This document shows positions 21,002 through 33,572 of a stretch of 64,000 nucleotides of DNA, piece after piece (the first letter of the stretch is position 1; each line of letters begins with the position of its first letter). The position numbers and the translations under genes were made by a program. The notes beneath the pieces were generated by a model. The model was not told the origin of the DNA, ran no database searches, and was given only the letters and a program-made list of their open reading frames with translations. This DNA is from Pleurostoma richardsiae. Lineage: Eukaryota > Ascomycota > Sordariomycetes > Calosphaeriales > Pleurostomataceae. The stretch covers positions 62,001 to 126,000 of the forward strand of contig JANBVO010000039.1 in assembly GCA_030052745.1 (NCBI GenBank), in the 5' to 3' direction.

Positions 21002-23069
21002 ATGGCCTCCTACAACGCTCCGTTAGAGAAGCCAGAAGTCTCAGAGGAGGAGATCGCAAGTGTCCATTCGCCCCAGAGCAGCCACCACCACCACCACCAC
21101 CACCTCCATCTCCACCACCATGGACACTCCAAGGAAGAAGAGGAGGTCGAGCGCATCGACGCCATCGCGACCGCTCCGGGCACTACTTTCGAGTCCTTCG
21201 CCCATCTAGACGAGAAGAAGATTCTTCGAAAGGTACGAAGCTGGCTCTCCATCCATCTGCTGAATATGGTGTCTGACCTGGAACAGATGGACCTGCGCCT
21301 CATCCCAATGCTGGCCCTTCTCTACTTGCTTTCATTCCTCGACCGTGAGTATTACCAACCGAAGTGCCACGGCCGCGGAACTATATAGCTAAGCTCTCTG
21401 CCAGGTGGGAACATCGGTAATGCCAAGATCGAAGGCCTTCAGGAGGACCTCAATATGGAGCCAACCCAGTACAACTGGTGCCTCACCGTCTTCTTCTTCA
21501 CGTACGCCGTGTTCGAGGTCCCCAGCAACCTGTAAGGCGCTTCCCGATACCCGACCGACGGTTTCGGCGCATTAGAGGTCACCGTGCTGACCCAACACAC
21601 AAGGCTCCTCAAGAAACTCCGGCCCAGCCGCTGGCTACCCTTCATCATGGTCGCCTGGGGAACCGTCATGACCTTGATGGGAATTGTCCAGAACTACCAC
21701 GGCCTGCTTATCGCACGGCTCTTTCTCGGGGTGGCGGAAGCTGGCCTCTTCCCCGGCGTTGCTGTAGGTTCCAGCTAGCCCTACAGTCTCCTACGTCGCT
21801 CCCGTTCCTGACATTTGCTTTCTCCGTGTAGTACTACCTCACGATGTGGTATTGCCGCCACGAGATCCAGCTGCGCCAGGCCCTCTTCTTCTCGGCCGCC
21901 TCCATCGCGGGTGCCTTCTCCGGGCTGCTCGCCTTCGCCATCTCCAAGATGGACGGCGTCGGCGGGCTCGAGGGCTGGCGCTGGATCTTCATCCTTGAGG
22001 GTATCGCCACCGTCATCGTCGCCGTGCTGGCCTTCTTTGTGCTGCACGACTTCCCGGAGACGGCCACCTTCCTGACCGAGGAGGAGCGCGCCTTCGTCGT
22101 CTTCCGCCTCAAGTACCAGGGGCACGTCGGCAGCAAGGAGGATGGCCAGCAGCAGCACATCGCCCAGGCCGAGGAATTCAAGTGGGAGTATGTGTGGCAG
22201 GCCTTCACCGACTGGCAGATCTGGCTGAACCTGTTCGTGTACTGGGGCGTGAGTGATATCCCTTCGGTTTCCGCCGTGCAGGACTGACGCCGTGACAGAT
22301 TGTCTGTCCCCTGTACGGAATCAGCCTCTTCCTCCCCACCATCGTTGCCAGCCTCGGATACACGTCGTCCACCGCCCAGCTCATGACCGTTCCGATATAC
22401 GTCACCGCCGCTATTCTGGCCATCGTCTTTGCCTACATCTCTGATAGAGTTGGCAAGAGGAGCCCGTTCATCATCGGCTTCCTGTGTATGATGATTGTCG
22501 GCTTTGCCATGTAAGTCTCGCTCCCGCTGCAAGGGGAAGTGTTTAGCATCGCGGACAGACGCTGACGGCTGCACAGGTGCATATCTGTAGACCCGACCGA
22601 GCGGCCCAAGGTAGTCTATGGCGGTGTCTTCGTGGTGGCGTGTGCAATCTACCCGTCTTTCCCGGGCAACATCGCATGGCTGTCCAACAATCTCAGCGGT
22701 AGCTATAAACGAAGTGTTGGAATGGCCATGCAAATCGGTATTGGAAACCTCGGCGGCGTGAGTTTACTCTTTCCCCTTCAAGACTCTGCTTCCTCACTTC
22801 ATAGCAATTGGCTGACACTCCGAGATGACCAGGCCATGGCTTCCAACTTCTACCGCGCGGCGGATAAGCCACGGTATATACTCGGCCACGGACTGGAGAT
22901 CGGTTTCGTCTCGGCGGGAATAATAGCGGCCGTGCTCTTGCTCGTGAGCTACTCGACGGTGAACAAGAAACGCGAGAGGAAGCTGGCTGAGCAGGGCACT
23001 GGCGTCTTTACCAGTGAACAGCTCTCCGCGATGGGCGACAAGGCTATCACCTTCCGGTATATGTACTAG
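21002..23069 (+). CDS. MFS permease, anion:cation symporter (Dal5/allantoate-type) family
   Basis: Seven exons: 21002-21344, 21405-21531, 21604-21763, 21832-22248, 22299-22510, 22577-22757, 22833-23069. All junctions keep the frame and have GT/AG ends. The product is about 558 residues with 12 predicted membrane helices. Family features include LLYLLSFLDRGNIGNAKIEG in helix 1 and its loop, ARLFLGVAEAGLFPGVAYYL, GWRWIFILEG, and a C-terminal cytosolic tail. The Dal5 family imports organic anions such as allantoate, nicotinate, biotin or pantothenate by proton symport at the plasma membrane. The N-terminus is unusual: residues 27-43 are almost all His (seven in a row, 13 of 17), followed by acidic EEEE. 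It ends 43 bp from the stop of the Zn2Cys6 gene on the other strand. Confidence 0.9.
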
Positions 23070-23112
23070 TGAGCCATTCGGATAGTTGCAGCTGCGAGAG
23101 CCAGGTCCACAG

Positions 23113-24754
23113 TCACTTTGACGACCCGTCATCAGGATAATGATCAATCATGATAGACAAGTATTCGTCGAGGACAGCTCCATGGGTCCAGAACTGTCTC
23201 AGCCCGAACAAAAGGGGTTTGGCCGCCACATGTGACCTCGCCGCGACTAGCTCAAACGCTTTCAACATGGTGTCCTCTTGTTCGCGTATCTCCGCCAGGA
23301 CTGCTGCTCTCCCGGTCTCATCAGTCTGGCTGGGAAGAGTGACTGCTTCTAGGCAAAGAATGAGCTTGTTGAGCTTGCAAAAGACTGTGTTGGCAACGCA
23401 TCTCAGAATGAGCAGCAGCGTCCCTTGTGAGGTTTCGGGTTGGTTCATGGCATCATCCGGACCTTCTGTGCCGGCTTGCTCGGTTTTGTGCTCTCCACGT
23501 CTCAGGGCGTAAGAGTCCAGCTCCTGGGAATACCACGCACGAAACTTCACATTGGCATCTTTGGCCTGGGCTAGGGTAGCCAGACATACACTCTGGAGCT
23601 TCAGGTCGTCCATAGAACTCATCTTGGCTGAGATCAGAGGAACTGATCGCCTGAAGATGTCTGGCACGTCCACAAGGAAGTCGCAGAGGGAGCTCCTCAG
23701 TGACACGACGGGAGCGGTGACGGTTGCGGATGTATCCGGGCTTTTCAGCAGCGCACGCCACTCCGACTTCGCAAGGAAGCAGGGTCGACCCGCGAACCTG
23801 TCTTGGATTATCTTTATAGTACAATTAGTGCGGAACACATAGTCATACAGGAGCCTTGGACCTACGAGCATAGCACGCTGAGACTCGAGCATCGATCTTT
23901 CGAATGCGCTCCTAAATCGGTCTGGCCCACAGTCCTGGATGAGCATACTTGACCCCTGGGCTAAGTCATTCCACCGTCCGTTGTCATTGTTCATCATGAG
24001 CTGCGTTGTGTTAGACGTGACAAGAGGAGATAGAGCAGTGGGCTCTTACCTCGCAGAGCTGGAGAATGATGGATGTGCAGATGGTCCCGGAGTCGGTGCG
24101 CAGTTGCGGGTCCTTGACGCAAGCCTGCAAGGCGCTCAGAGTGTAACCGTACTGCTCGATCGTCGCTCTGGAGACACCCGAGCTCTCGGAGAAGTTGTCC
24201 TCGTAGATGCTATACAAGCATGCAACTGATGCATCCAAGGAGCTATTCTGCCCGAGCCGGCCCGGGATGAACTGGAAGAAGTTCCCCCACGCCTGTAGGG
24301 GGAAGTAAGACTCGGCCTTTGCGTCTGTCAAGATACGGCATAGACGGGTCCCGAGTTTGTCAGACTCTGTAGTTAGGGGCCAGAATACGCTGACGCGAAA
24401 GCTGGGGTTGGCAGCGCCCAGCACTTCGTATGTCTCATAGCCTTCGCTGCCTCCAAATATGACCCTTCCCCGAGGAGCCACAAGGTCGCTTGACTGCGCT
24501 TCCTCGTCAAAGAGGTACCCCTTGGACCGGTACTGCGATGACAACCGCTGACTCTCGTCGATGAACTTCCAGTTTCTCTGATATCCGGGGCATTTCCAGC
24601 CTGCACTTACGCAAGCGAGACATTCAGGGTATTCTTCGCCGCACTTTTCGTTCACATGTCAGCAAACCCCGGACTTCGTTGGTGTTTGAAGCGTTACCTT
24701 CTTCTTCCGCTTCCGACATGTCTCGCAACCGTTGCTCCGTGGCGTGCCGACCAT
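23113..24754 (-). CDS. Zn2Cys6 fungal-type transcription factor
   Basis: Three exons: 24754-24698, 24643-24050, 24000-23113 (introns 54 and 49 bp), giving 512 residues. The cluster is C10-x2-C13-x6-C20-x6-C27-x2-C30-x6-C37, with intron 1 placed just before the third cysteine. The linker is basic (RKRKKK). After this comes a long helical region like the C-terminal domain of fungal regulators of the Fungal_trans_2 kind (for example VACLYSIYEDNFSE, YGYTLSALQACVKDP). It is nuclear and presumably binds CGG-containing sites. It converges with the Dal5-type permease, with stops 43 bp apart. Regulator and transporter neighbours are often co-functional, so it may control uptake of the permease substrate (inference). 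Confidence 0.88.
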
Positions 24755-25824
24755 TGACCTAGACAGAGAACGGGAGTCTCGGAGCACCTCCCGACATTCT
24801 CAACCTTTATGTCAAGAGAGGAGACGCGTAATAAGTGCTGTATTAACGAAAGTTATGTTAAACTTTCATCGAAAATGAAGACCACAAAGACCCTTTGCCA
24901 CATAAGCTGTACAGAGTAGTGCTACCACTGCGGAGTTGTGGATGTGAGGTCGAGAAGTTTAGCTCACGAATCGATGCTGAATGACTGAAGGAAGCTGCAC
25001 GTGACTCGATCCTGTCAGCTTACATTGGATTTCGCATAACTATCTCCAGTCTGCCTAACTATTAAATAAGCCTTCTTTCAAGTCTTCTGTTCCTCAAGAG
25101 TCTTCAGGTTAAAACAGATTCCTTCAGAGTCACTACAAACCGCAGTCGAGCAATGAATTGACTGAGCCCTGCAGTGCGTCTAGAAAGGCTGTCTAATCCG
25201 AGTCCGAAATGGCTTAGCTAGGGTATCAGTCGGGTAGGTACCTATTTGCGATCGAGACAGGCTGGCTGCAGCCAGCTCTGAAGCCACTTCCAGTCGGGGA
25301 CTTGCAGATGGCCAATTCATCCGCGTCTCTACAGACTTTACAGCTAACTGAAATAGAGAGCCAAGCCACACTCGGCTGCTATTAATTGCATCAATCTGAG
25401 CGCAACTGGAACCGTTGCGAGACACGAGGGTCGCGGGCCCACGTCCTGTAGGCCATTGCAAAGACCCGGAGATTTGTCATGCTTGGGCCGGCGCAGTGAT
25501 CCCGTCATCGCCAGGGTCCGCCACAGCTAGAAAACGTCACCGATTGATTCCACACTGCGGAATTCCAATTTCAAGTCCTGACTGCAGCTCTTGGGCGTGC
25601 TTTTGCCATTTTGTAATCCTTCATCCACACTGGAATTTCAGTTTCGAATTATAGGTATATATTCGCCATAAATCCATCTGGTTCGAAATCTTGGGGAAGA
25701 GTGTCATCGCCGAGATACCCTCTTGAACCCCTCCATTTGAATCCCCGCCAGAGCTAGCAGCATCCCCCCTCCGAGTTCTCCGAATATTCTCTCCAGAACC
25801 TCCCAGACGGGACTCAACTCAGCC
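24755..25824. promoter_or_regulatory. Divergent promoter of regulator and MsrA
   Basis: 1.07 kb between outward-facing starts. AT-rich words occur at 25060-25075 (TATTAAATAAG), and GGTATATATTC lies about 160 bp before the MsrA ATG. No gene is seen. Confidence 0.4.
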
Positions 25825-26550
25825 ATGTCCTTCTCGATGCCTAACTTTATCGCGCGCCTCACGCGCCCCTTCACGAGCGCCACCCGGCTCGGCATCTCCG
25901 AGGCTGGCGCCGCGTCCCCAGCGGCCGTCCCGCCCGGCGCACAGGTCGCAACCGTGGCGGCAGGCTGCTTCTGGGGCGTCGAGCATATCTACCGCAAGCA
26001 CTTTGGCGGCAAGGGCCTCTACGACGCCCGCGTCGGCTACATCGGCGGCGACATGAGCAACCCGAGCTACCGCGCCGTGTGTACCGGCACCACTGGGCGT
26101 GAGTTCCCCCCTTCCCATGCTTCCCTCCTCTTTCTCCCACCTTATCTCCGAGAGCAATTACTGACCTGTTGAACCCCGTGAACAGACGCTGAGGCGACGC
26201 AGCTGGTCTTCGACCCGGAGAAGCTCTCCTACCGGCAGCTTCTCGAGTTCTTCTACCGCATGCACGACCCGACGACCAAGGACCAGCAGGGCAACGACCG
26301 CGGGCCGCAGTACCGCTCGGCCATCTTCTACCACGACGCCGAGCAGGAGAGGACGGCGCGCGAGGTCACGCGGGCAGTCGGCGAGCAGTGGTACCCGGGG
26401 CGGGCGGTGACGACGGAGATCGTGCCGGCGGGCAAGTGGTGGGACGCCGAGGAGTACCATCAGCTGTACCTCGACAAGAACCCCTTCGGGTACCAGTGCG
26501 AGAGCCACTACGCCAGGGACTTCCCGCCGCTGAAGCTTAACGGCGAGTAA
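25825..26550 (+). CDS. msrA: Peptide methionine (S)-S-oxide reductase MsrA
   Basis: Two exons, 25825-26098 and 26186-26550 (87-bp intron), 212 residues. The catalytic motif GCFWG is at 47-51 with Cys48. The TGHAE motif is restored exactly across the splice junction, and RGPQYRSAIFY and the YHQLYLDKNP region follow. A second conserved cysteine is in GYQCESHYARDF. The enzyme reduces methionine-S-sulfoxide in proteins and free methionine, using thioredoxin. About 40 residues precede the domain; they are basic and hydroxylated (FIARLTRPFTSATR) and could direct part of the protein to mitochondria. A second Met at residue 5 allows alternative initiation. It ends 376 bp from a mitochondrial membrane-protein gene that converges on it. 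Confidence 0.93.
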
Positions 26551-26926
26551 ATCAGGGCCCAGAGGCACAGGTGATGGCCTTGGGATGGTCACAAGTGGCG
26601 ATGGGCTGTACGGTGTACATATACAGGGGGAAAAGGGGGGTGTGTTCTTGGGCGTACGGGACGGGGTTGGTGCTTTCTCTGCAGATCAGAATACCAATAC
26701 AGTTTATTCCTACTAATTACACACGTCCGATTAGGAGTAGAGATACGCTCATTTCCCACTGCTCGCATGGAGTAGAGCGGAGCTCAGCGTCTGCTATATC
26801 CTTTCACCTGAGCGAGCTCTGCGCTGTCTAGAGTCCTATAGAGAGACGGCTAGACCCACCCCACTATGCCTTCTGTAACTTGTCGCTATCTTCTTGTATC
26901 TTCCACCAACGTCTCACCTATCACGC
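26551..26926. other. Intergenic, convergent gene ends
   Basis: 376 bp of presumed 3' UTRs of msrA and the Bax-inhibitor-family gene; nothing else seen. Confidence 0.4.
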
Positions 26927-28079
26927 TTATTTCCTCCGGTTCTGCTGCATCATCAGGATCTGCACCATACGGATGAAGATGTTGAGGAAGTCGAGCTCCA
27001 ACGAGATGCTCTCGTTGACCGGGTCCCGCTTGATGATGCCGTGCTCAGCCAACCGCGCGTGGTGCAGCACCTTCTGGACGTCGTAGAGCGTGAAGCCGCC
27101 GAATAGGGCCAGACCGCCGTACAGCCAGATGTTCTCGGTGAAGGCTAGGGTGCGGATGGCGGTGGCGGGGATGACGAGAGGCGCGAGGCCGGAGACGGCG
27201 ACGATGGCGGCGCCGGCCAGTAGGGGACCACCAATGTACAGGTACTTCTCCTGCTTGGCCGTAGCGCCGACGAAGGAAATAGAGCTCATCATGGCAACGG
27301 TATAGAGGCCGGCGCGGGCGAGGAGGGCGCCAGGGGCAAAGGCGACGAGGGGAGCGATGAAGGCGGCCTGAGTGGCGTTGAAGGCGGTCCAGAGAGCGTA
27401 CTTGGGAACGTAGCTAGAAGAAAATTAGCAAAAGTCTTCTGAAGGGAGCAGTCCAAAGGGAAACCTACTTGTCAGGATCAATGGCCCTGGTGCCGAGCAT
27501 GGTGCCGAAGCTCAGTGCGAGTCCTCCGATGGCTACCACCCAAGGATTCGTGACCATTAGACGGTACGCGAACCCGCTCATGACCATCTGCCGCGCGGTC
27601 AGGCCGATGATGCCGATTCCAAGGCCGGTGTGCAGGAAGGTGTTGTTGAGGTACGACCGCTCGTACGGGGGCATGCCGCCGTCCTCGCGCGTCTCCCGGT
27701 TGAAGACGAGGTTGATCGCGACCAGCGTCCCGCCGAAGATGGCTCCCCCGACCAGCAGCTTGCGGACCAGCGAGCCCTGATCCTGCGCGGCGGGGGCCTG
27801 GGTCTGATAGCCGCGGCTGCCGGCTGCGGCCAGGCGCGACACGAGTGAGCTGCCGCTCTTCGACGCGGCTGCGCCACCGAGTGATGAGCTCGCCAGGAGG
27901 GACGTTCGGCTGGTGAAGAATGTGTTTTTGGGAGCGGACTGGTGGAAGGCTCGCGCGAGAGCGGCGGGCGCGCCGGAGCTTCGGAGGGGAGCCGTCTTGG
28001 ACATGGCCGCCGTCGCCATCTGGGGCAGCCGTGAGGCCAGGCGGGCTGGGCCCTGCCGTATCGTGATCGTGAACGACAT
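26927..28079 (-). CDS. Bax inhibitor-1 family, mitochondrial MICS1/GHITM-like protein
   Basis: Two exons, 28079-27469 and 27413-26927 (55-bp intron ending TTCTAG), 365 residues. The first ~95 residues form a mitochondrial presequence: rich in Arg/Ser/Ala, with no acid until well in (MSFTITIRQGPARLASRL). Seven or eight hydrophobic helices follow. Typical family segments are GLGIGIIGLTARQMV, FAPGALLARAGLYTV and the C-terminal GFTLYDVQKVLHHAR. The last segment includes the conserved Asp of the BI-1 calcium/pH site. The family member MICS1 (GHITM) lies in the mitochondrial inner membrane and affects cristae structure and calcium/proton exchange. The conserved C-terminal LELDFLNIFIRMVQIL also fits. 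The gene is tail-to-tail with msrA. Confidence 0.9.
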
Positions 28080-29294
28080 TGCGGGTGGATGTGTCGATAG
28101 TCACTGCAGCCGAAAAGTTTGAATGCAGAGCAGAGAGAGGAATCTTCAGGTCGATGAAGACGTCGACCATTTAGACTTGGTCAGCTCTTTAACTCCGCCG
28201 CCGCCGCCGCCGTTTAGCTCGTGCATGACGTTAAGCGGGTTCGATGCCAATGGACTTTCGGAGAAGCGTGATTCGATGACTAAGTGGGTCACCTGACCGG
28301 AAAGAACCCTGTGGAACGGCCCCTTGAAGCTCCCTTAGATTGATGCCTCAGGCATGTAAGATATGTAGTAGAGTAACTGTCTGGTTGCTGGATGAGTCAG
28401 CAGCTGAGCCCTTGGGTGCTCTTCCTCCACATGGATCTTGCAAGCTTCACTTTCGGAACGGACCTGCATATTCCGAGCCTCCGGACAATGCTCCGGGCCG
28501 CTCTGCTTGTCCCTCCACGCTATTTGGACGTCGATGTCATGCCAGAGTATCCAGTGGGACTCTTCGAGAATCAATTTGTACTTCTCATGGAGTAGCCTGG
28601 AGGGGCATTCAGTCCAAGTGGACATCAAATATATGCAGTCGAGCAGGGAGAGCGAACGGGAGACACAAGACCTCAACGCCATGGGACATTTGGCGGGGGG
28701 ATATGATATCTATTGCGGACTCTCGATGTGTGTGACAGCCCGGATTAGAAGGCCCATCTGCATAGAACCCGCTGATACAACCATCCATTTAGCCAGGCGC
28801 CTGGCTAGCCTCAAGAGGCATACCCGGACAGGCCACCGTTTAATGGCCTTCTTCCGCATGAACGAAAAGTAAGAGGACAATGCAACCTGCCCTGAGCCAA
28901 ACCGAGCCGCCTCGCTGTAACTAAAATGCAGTGGCACAACCTCTTCTGTCCCAATGAGGAATGCAACTTCCCCGGTGACACGGCGGCGATCCGATGTGTG
29001 ATTGCCGCCGTTAGCACCGCCCTACTTGAGATGACGGAAGAGCAATATAATGGTCAAGTGGCCGTCCTGCGCTGGCTCTCGGATGGTAAGTGCGCCTTCT
29101 CTACTCGATTAATTTTGCTTGAGGGCTTAGGAGCTGCTTTGCGGCCTGCATCAAGCTACCGGACCATCTATTGCAGCCGGCTACATAGAAAGGTAGCTGT
29201 GCTATCTTAGTAGTTTCGCGCTGGGCGACTAGATCACGTCCCAGTGAGACACGCAGGCGGTACTCCTTCGGGAGGCGAGCGACAACAGGCCGAT
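28080..29294. other. Intergenic with (CCG)6 tract
   Basis: About 1.2 kb. A pure (CCG)6 repeat at 28195-28212 lies about 120 bp upstream of the mitochondrial-protein gene, probably in its promoter or leader. Remaining ORFs (28340-28735, 28926-29210) have no recognisable content. Confidence 0.4.
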
Positions 29295-29621
29295 ATGCTT
29301 CTGCTCCGGCTCTGCCTCACCTTACTGGGAGCGGCAGTCGCTGTGGCACTGCCCACTGACCGCGACCAAATTCCACTCGGCATCCAGTCCGTCGACAGCC
29401 GCCCTCCATTCCCGGCAGAACCCTTCGTCGTCAGAGGACCGCGACCGCCGGCCCCTACTACTCTGTCGCGGCCAGTGGGCACGCCGCTGTTCGGGCTCAA
29501 GTGGTCACCGCCTCCGCCGGAAGGCACGAGGTATCCAGCCGCGTGCTTCTGCGCTGGGGGATCGATATGCTGCCATACGGAGGATGGGCTCAACTGCAAC
29601 TATGGGGTTTGCGGAGCTTGA
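29295..29621 (+). CDS. Small secreted cysteine-rich protein (effector-like)
   Basis: A 108-residue single-exon ORF. An N-terminal hydrophobic segment of about 18 residues (MLLLRLCLTLLGAAVAVA) forms a clear signal peptide. A proline-rich stretch follows (RPPFPAEPF, RGPRPPAPTT, WSPPPPEG). The C-terminal 27 residues contain six cysteines in the order C-x-C-x5-CC-x7-C-x4-C, ending GVCGA. Small secreted proteins with a similar C-terminal cysteine knot (CxC...CC...C.YG.C) are common in Ascomycota; some act at the host surface, but most are unstudied. The start codon context is weak, and the gene sits alone in a gene-poor region, which is common for effector-like genes. The signal peptide plus even cysteine count supports reality. 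Confidence 0.5.
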   Translation: MLLLRLCLTLLGAAVAVALPTDRDQIPLGIQSVDSRPPFPAEPFVVRGPRPPAPTTLSRPVGTPLFGLKWSPPPPEGTRYPAACFCAGGSICCHTEDGLNCNYGVCGA

Positions 29622-32600
29622 GTGGAGGATGCTACACTGGGACTTCGTTGCCTGCTCTCGGGGAAAGTGAGGATGATCTGGAGAGGATATGGTCGTGCGG
29701 TTATGCGAAGATTACAAATGAGGATTTCGAAGCATAGGAGGAGCAGCTCGAGGGCATTCATAGGCTGTCGGGCTGCAACCACGGTCGGCGATATGAGAAA
29801 AGCGATGCTCTCCAACGGGAGGAACAGACGATCCGGGTCGACGTCGCAATGAGCCCCCCCACTGTCAATTGCCAGCGCCATCGGGCTACGTTACTCGGGA
29901 CGAAGGAGGATGCAGCTGGTTGGGATGAAGCTGCAACCTTCGATCTTCTTACGCGTGCTACCTACAAGGAATACCGGACCTATAGGTGATGTCACCTTGC
30001 AACCTAAGCAATGCTCGGTTTGATGGACGGGTGGGGAGAAGACGACCGTCATTTCGTCGCTAGCAAGAGGAATCAGTTGTTCCTCTCGCGGAGTGCGGCG
30101 GAGGAGACGCAATGCTCTAGAAGGAGAATGAAGTAATTCTGTCATGCATGAGGACCAAGTCCGCACCGCGGAAAGCAGACGATGTGGCCATGGCCCAGCT
30201 CTAGAATCTCGATGTGTTGCGAGACACTCTACTCTATGGTCAGCTGTGACATTCACGAGCAGAGGCACACTGCACAGACCATTTCTCGGGGTGTGAAACT
30301 CATCAAGCCTGGAGTCTTGACCTTCCTGTCCTGACTAAACTGCACATTGCGAATAGGGAGTATGACATGTAACGATTTGACGACAGCACCATTCTTGGGG
30401 AGGTTAATTGAGAGCTTGACCAGACCGGAAGGTCAGCACGCAGGAAGCGCGGGCGGAGCGGTAAGAGCCTGCCAGCGGCAGCCCTCAATGCAAGCTACCT
30501 TACGTTCCCCCCACGTCCGCTGTTGTCAAAATGGCGCTGTAAGAGAAACATTCAAACGAGGGCAGCGCTATACCGAGCGCTACAAATGCGGATACTAGCT
30601 GAGATGTTTGCCGAGGTGTGGCAGTCTCGAAATCTTCAGTAACTGCCGCTTCTAGAAGCGTTTTCAAAATCCCTGCTGCGTCGCTGCCTGAGCGGTATTG
30701 CTTCTTCTTCGGCGTCATCCAACTTGGCGCGGGATGATTACAACGCCGCGCAGGGGGGCGGCAGGCAAGGGGCAAGGGGCTTCGGGAGGAAGAAGCAGCA
30801 CGGGTCCTGGCGCTAGAAGTCTTCTCGAAAACGCCCCGGCGACCTGAAGAGCTGCAGCTGCAGGACGAGATGAGGGGCAAGGCAGAGCGAAGGATTCCAT
30901 TCGTCTGCCGGGGCATCCGGCCGGCGGTGACGCGATGGGCCAGGGATCCCTTGAATCTCTGCTCCATCTCTCCGAACAGACACGTGTACTCCCTAACGGG
31001 GCTAAAGCGATGAGAGGAGTCCACCAGGAGCTGAAACGCTCGTGAAGGGCATCTTGTTACCTTGTCCGGGCGCCTGGCATAACCTTATCTCGAGAAAGCC
31101 AGGCTGCCAGAAGAGGATCGGAGGATCTTTTCTTCAGCACGCCGGTGCCGTCATCATGCATGTCGCCTCCGGCTCAATGGCAGGAGGTACTCCGTAGAGA
31201 CAAGAAGGTCTCACTCGGGCAGGGCGGGGGATTCTCGTAACCTGTCCTCTCCCAGCGTCGCGAGACGCCGAAGTCAGCGAGTCGCCGAAGTATCAGTTGC
31301 CTTACGATAACGGCGTTTGGGTAGGGACTGGTTGGCAGGACTGCGCGTGCATGTCATGTCCCCTGCTCACAGCCAGTCATCATCGATGACGTCCGGTTCT
31401 GCAGCAAAGTATTTTGCCCCCCTCTGATAGAGACTCCCTCAATATCTCTGCTTTTCCTAGTATCTACCGTTACCCCTTTTCAAAAGGCGAGACAGCAATA
31501 CCGCAGGCGTACTCTGTATGGTAGAAGCGTACCTCTAGCTAGCTAGTCAGGCGGCCCAGGATCATGTTCCCAACCCACCTTTGCTATCTTTGGACTCTGG
31601 GAGGGCCTCAAGAATCCCTCCGCAGACCGGCCGGCAGTCTGCCACCGAATCCTCCTCCTGTACCCACACGCCTTGCCCTAGTTAAGGCAAGAAGCTGCCT
31701 GTGGAAATGAACGACGCTTTCTAGAAGCACGCAACCGTCCTTCTCATCAAACGAAAGCGCGGAACGAGCGCCAGCTTGCGCCCTGTGCGTCTGGATTGTT
31801 ACCCCACGATCCACTCCCCGAGCCCTGCACCGACTGCCACTGACCGAGATATGGTTGTGGTATTACGGGAATTGTCCTGAGCGAGCAGCCATTTTTCGAA
31901 ACGTCCATCTCCGTCTCGCAGTGCTCAGCTTGTCCCGATTCAGGGGTACTTCCGGGCCGCGGACGTCTGCCACGACTGTACTGTAAGCACCAGCGAACAC
32001 TAACTACTACTGTGGACTTACGGTGTGCGGTCGCATCACCTCCGGCGAAGACGTGCGTCTCTCTATCTCCGATTTATGCCTTGTGGCTGCTTGGTTGCTT
32101 TGCGCACCGGCCTCTCCGCATTCTCCCAGCATTGAGAGAAACCGGGACTGCAACAAAGGAAAAGCTCCCGTCGCATCCTGCGCATCGGCAGAGCGCATCG
32201 CATCTCTCCACCCTCTTCTTACTGCTTGGTCTGCGCCCCTCCTTGGCCTGTACTCTAGCATTCCTGACCCTGCCCATACCGGCCATGCGCTGCTGGCCGC
32301 GGCTCGACCCTACTACGTCTACGGGAAGATCTGCGCTCGCTAGTTTGTCATCGTTAACGCCGTTTGCTCTGCGACTCAGCTGCAACAGCAGCAAGCGGTG
32401 GAGAAAGAGTGGACAGCAGATAGATCTGAGCGGGTCCCGCGCTTGCTCCAGAAGACATCATCAGTGGACTGCTGCTAGGGAGCACCTTGTTTCGGAGCCC
32501 TCCCTTAAGCTTTCCCCGGCCTTATCTTGACCAGCGCGCTGTCAGACAGTTGCAACCCACGGCCCCGAGATCCTGTACGGAGGAGTAGCTGTCGTCGTCT

Positions 32601-33572
32601 TTCGTTGCGCTCCGGCTTCCCACCCGAAACTCGCGGTCTGATTGCTCCCGGGCTCATATCCCGGACTCCTCTTGCCAACCCCACATCGTGATTGACTCGT
32701 GATATCTTGGGCGGCACGGCTTGCTTGCCAGCTAAGCTTGAAGCTCTGTTGTATGGTTCAATCTCCCTGTCGCTCCGGAGCTTATTCCTACCCCCGGGGA
32801 CTTCGTGGAATAGCAGGAAGCATTCGTGGCTGATTATTGTTTCTACAGGCACTATCTTAAGCCAGGGTATCCTCCGGGCGATCGAAGCGCTTCTGCTGAA
32901 GCTAGGGTGCGCAATCGCAAGCCGCGACGAACGAAGCTTCCTCAAGAACAGTCGCACTCCTTACGGAACTTGAAGAAGGCTACGGGTCGTGATCCTCCGA
33001 AACGACGAAGAGAGCCTCAAAGGCCCAGTTGCGTCACCGCGTAGTCCGCATTCCAGAGATACGGACACCGCGACCGCCCTCGTCATCTCCCCTTCGGCGG
33101 CCGAGTCTTCATCTGTGTTTGGATCGAACGCCTCAATACACTACTGGGAAAGAGACAGCGCTTGGAGAGCGAGAAAAAAGGGAAATACGGAGCTGCGTTC
33201 GACGGATTGCTCTCTCCCGCTCGGCCGTTCCAGGTGTTGCTACACAGGGATCCGGCGTCGCCAGATCCAGGCATAGCATGAACCCGTCTCGCCTAATTTC
33301 CATTCGACCGTCCCGCTGCGCAATCCACGGGAAGCAGGCGAACAATAAACATCATCCCAATAATAGCTCAGGAGCGATAGCCGCGACCTAAGCGCAGCAA
33401 CTGTGCGGAGGAAGCTCAAAGTAGCCATCGGCAGGGCCGTCGCGCGGGAACCAACTTCATCCTGGATCCCCCCCCTGGCGAGCTGGGACCGGCTGCAGCA
33501 TCAGCGCAAACACCCTGGTCTGGTGAGGAGGAGCTGAGGGAACATAGGGAGCAATAGGGCCAGCGGCGCGCG
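29622..33572. other. Long gene-poor region upstream of the cNBD/F-box gene
   Basis: Almost 4 kb without a gene I can support. The longest ORF (30500-31024, minus, starting ATG-like at 31024) has low-complexity Ser/Arg composition and no family signature. The final 1-1.5 kb is pyrimidine-rich on the plus strand with several short upstream ORFs, and may be a long leader or promoter of the downstream regulatory gene. Confidence 0.4.

Noticed and set aside
30500-31024. Minus-strand ORF of 174 codons in the gap before the cNBD/F-box gene
   Set aside because: Low-complexity Ser/Arg start, no family signal, no promoter element and no convincing start context.
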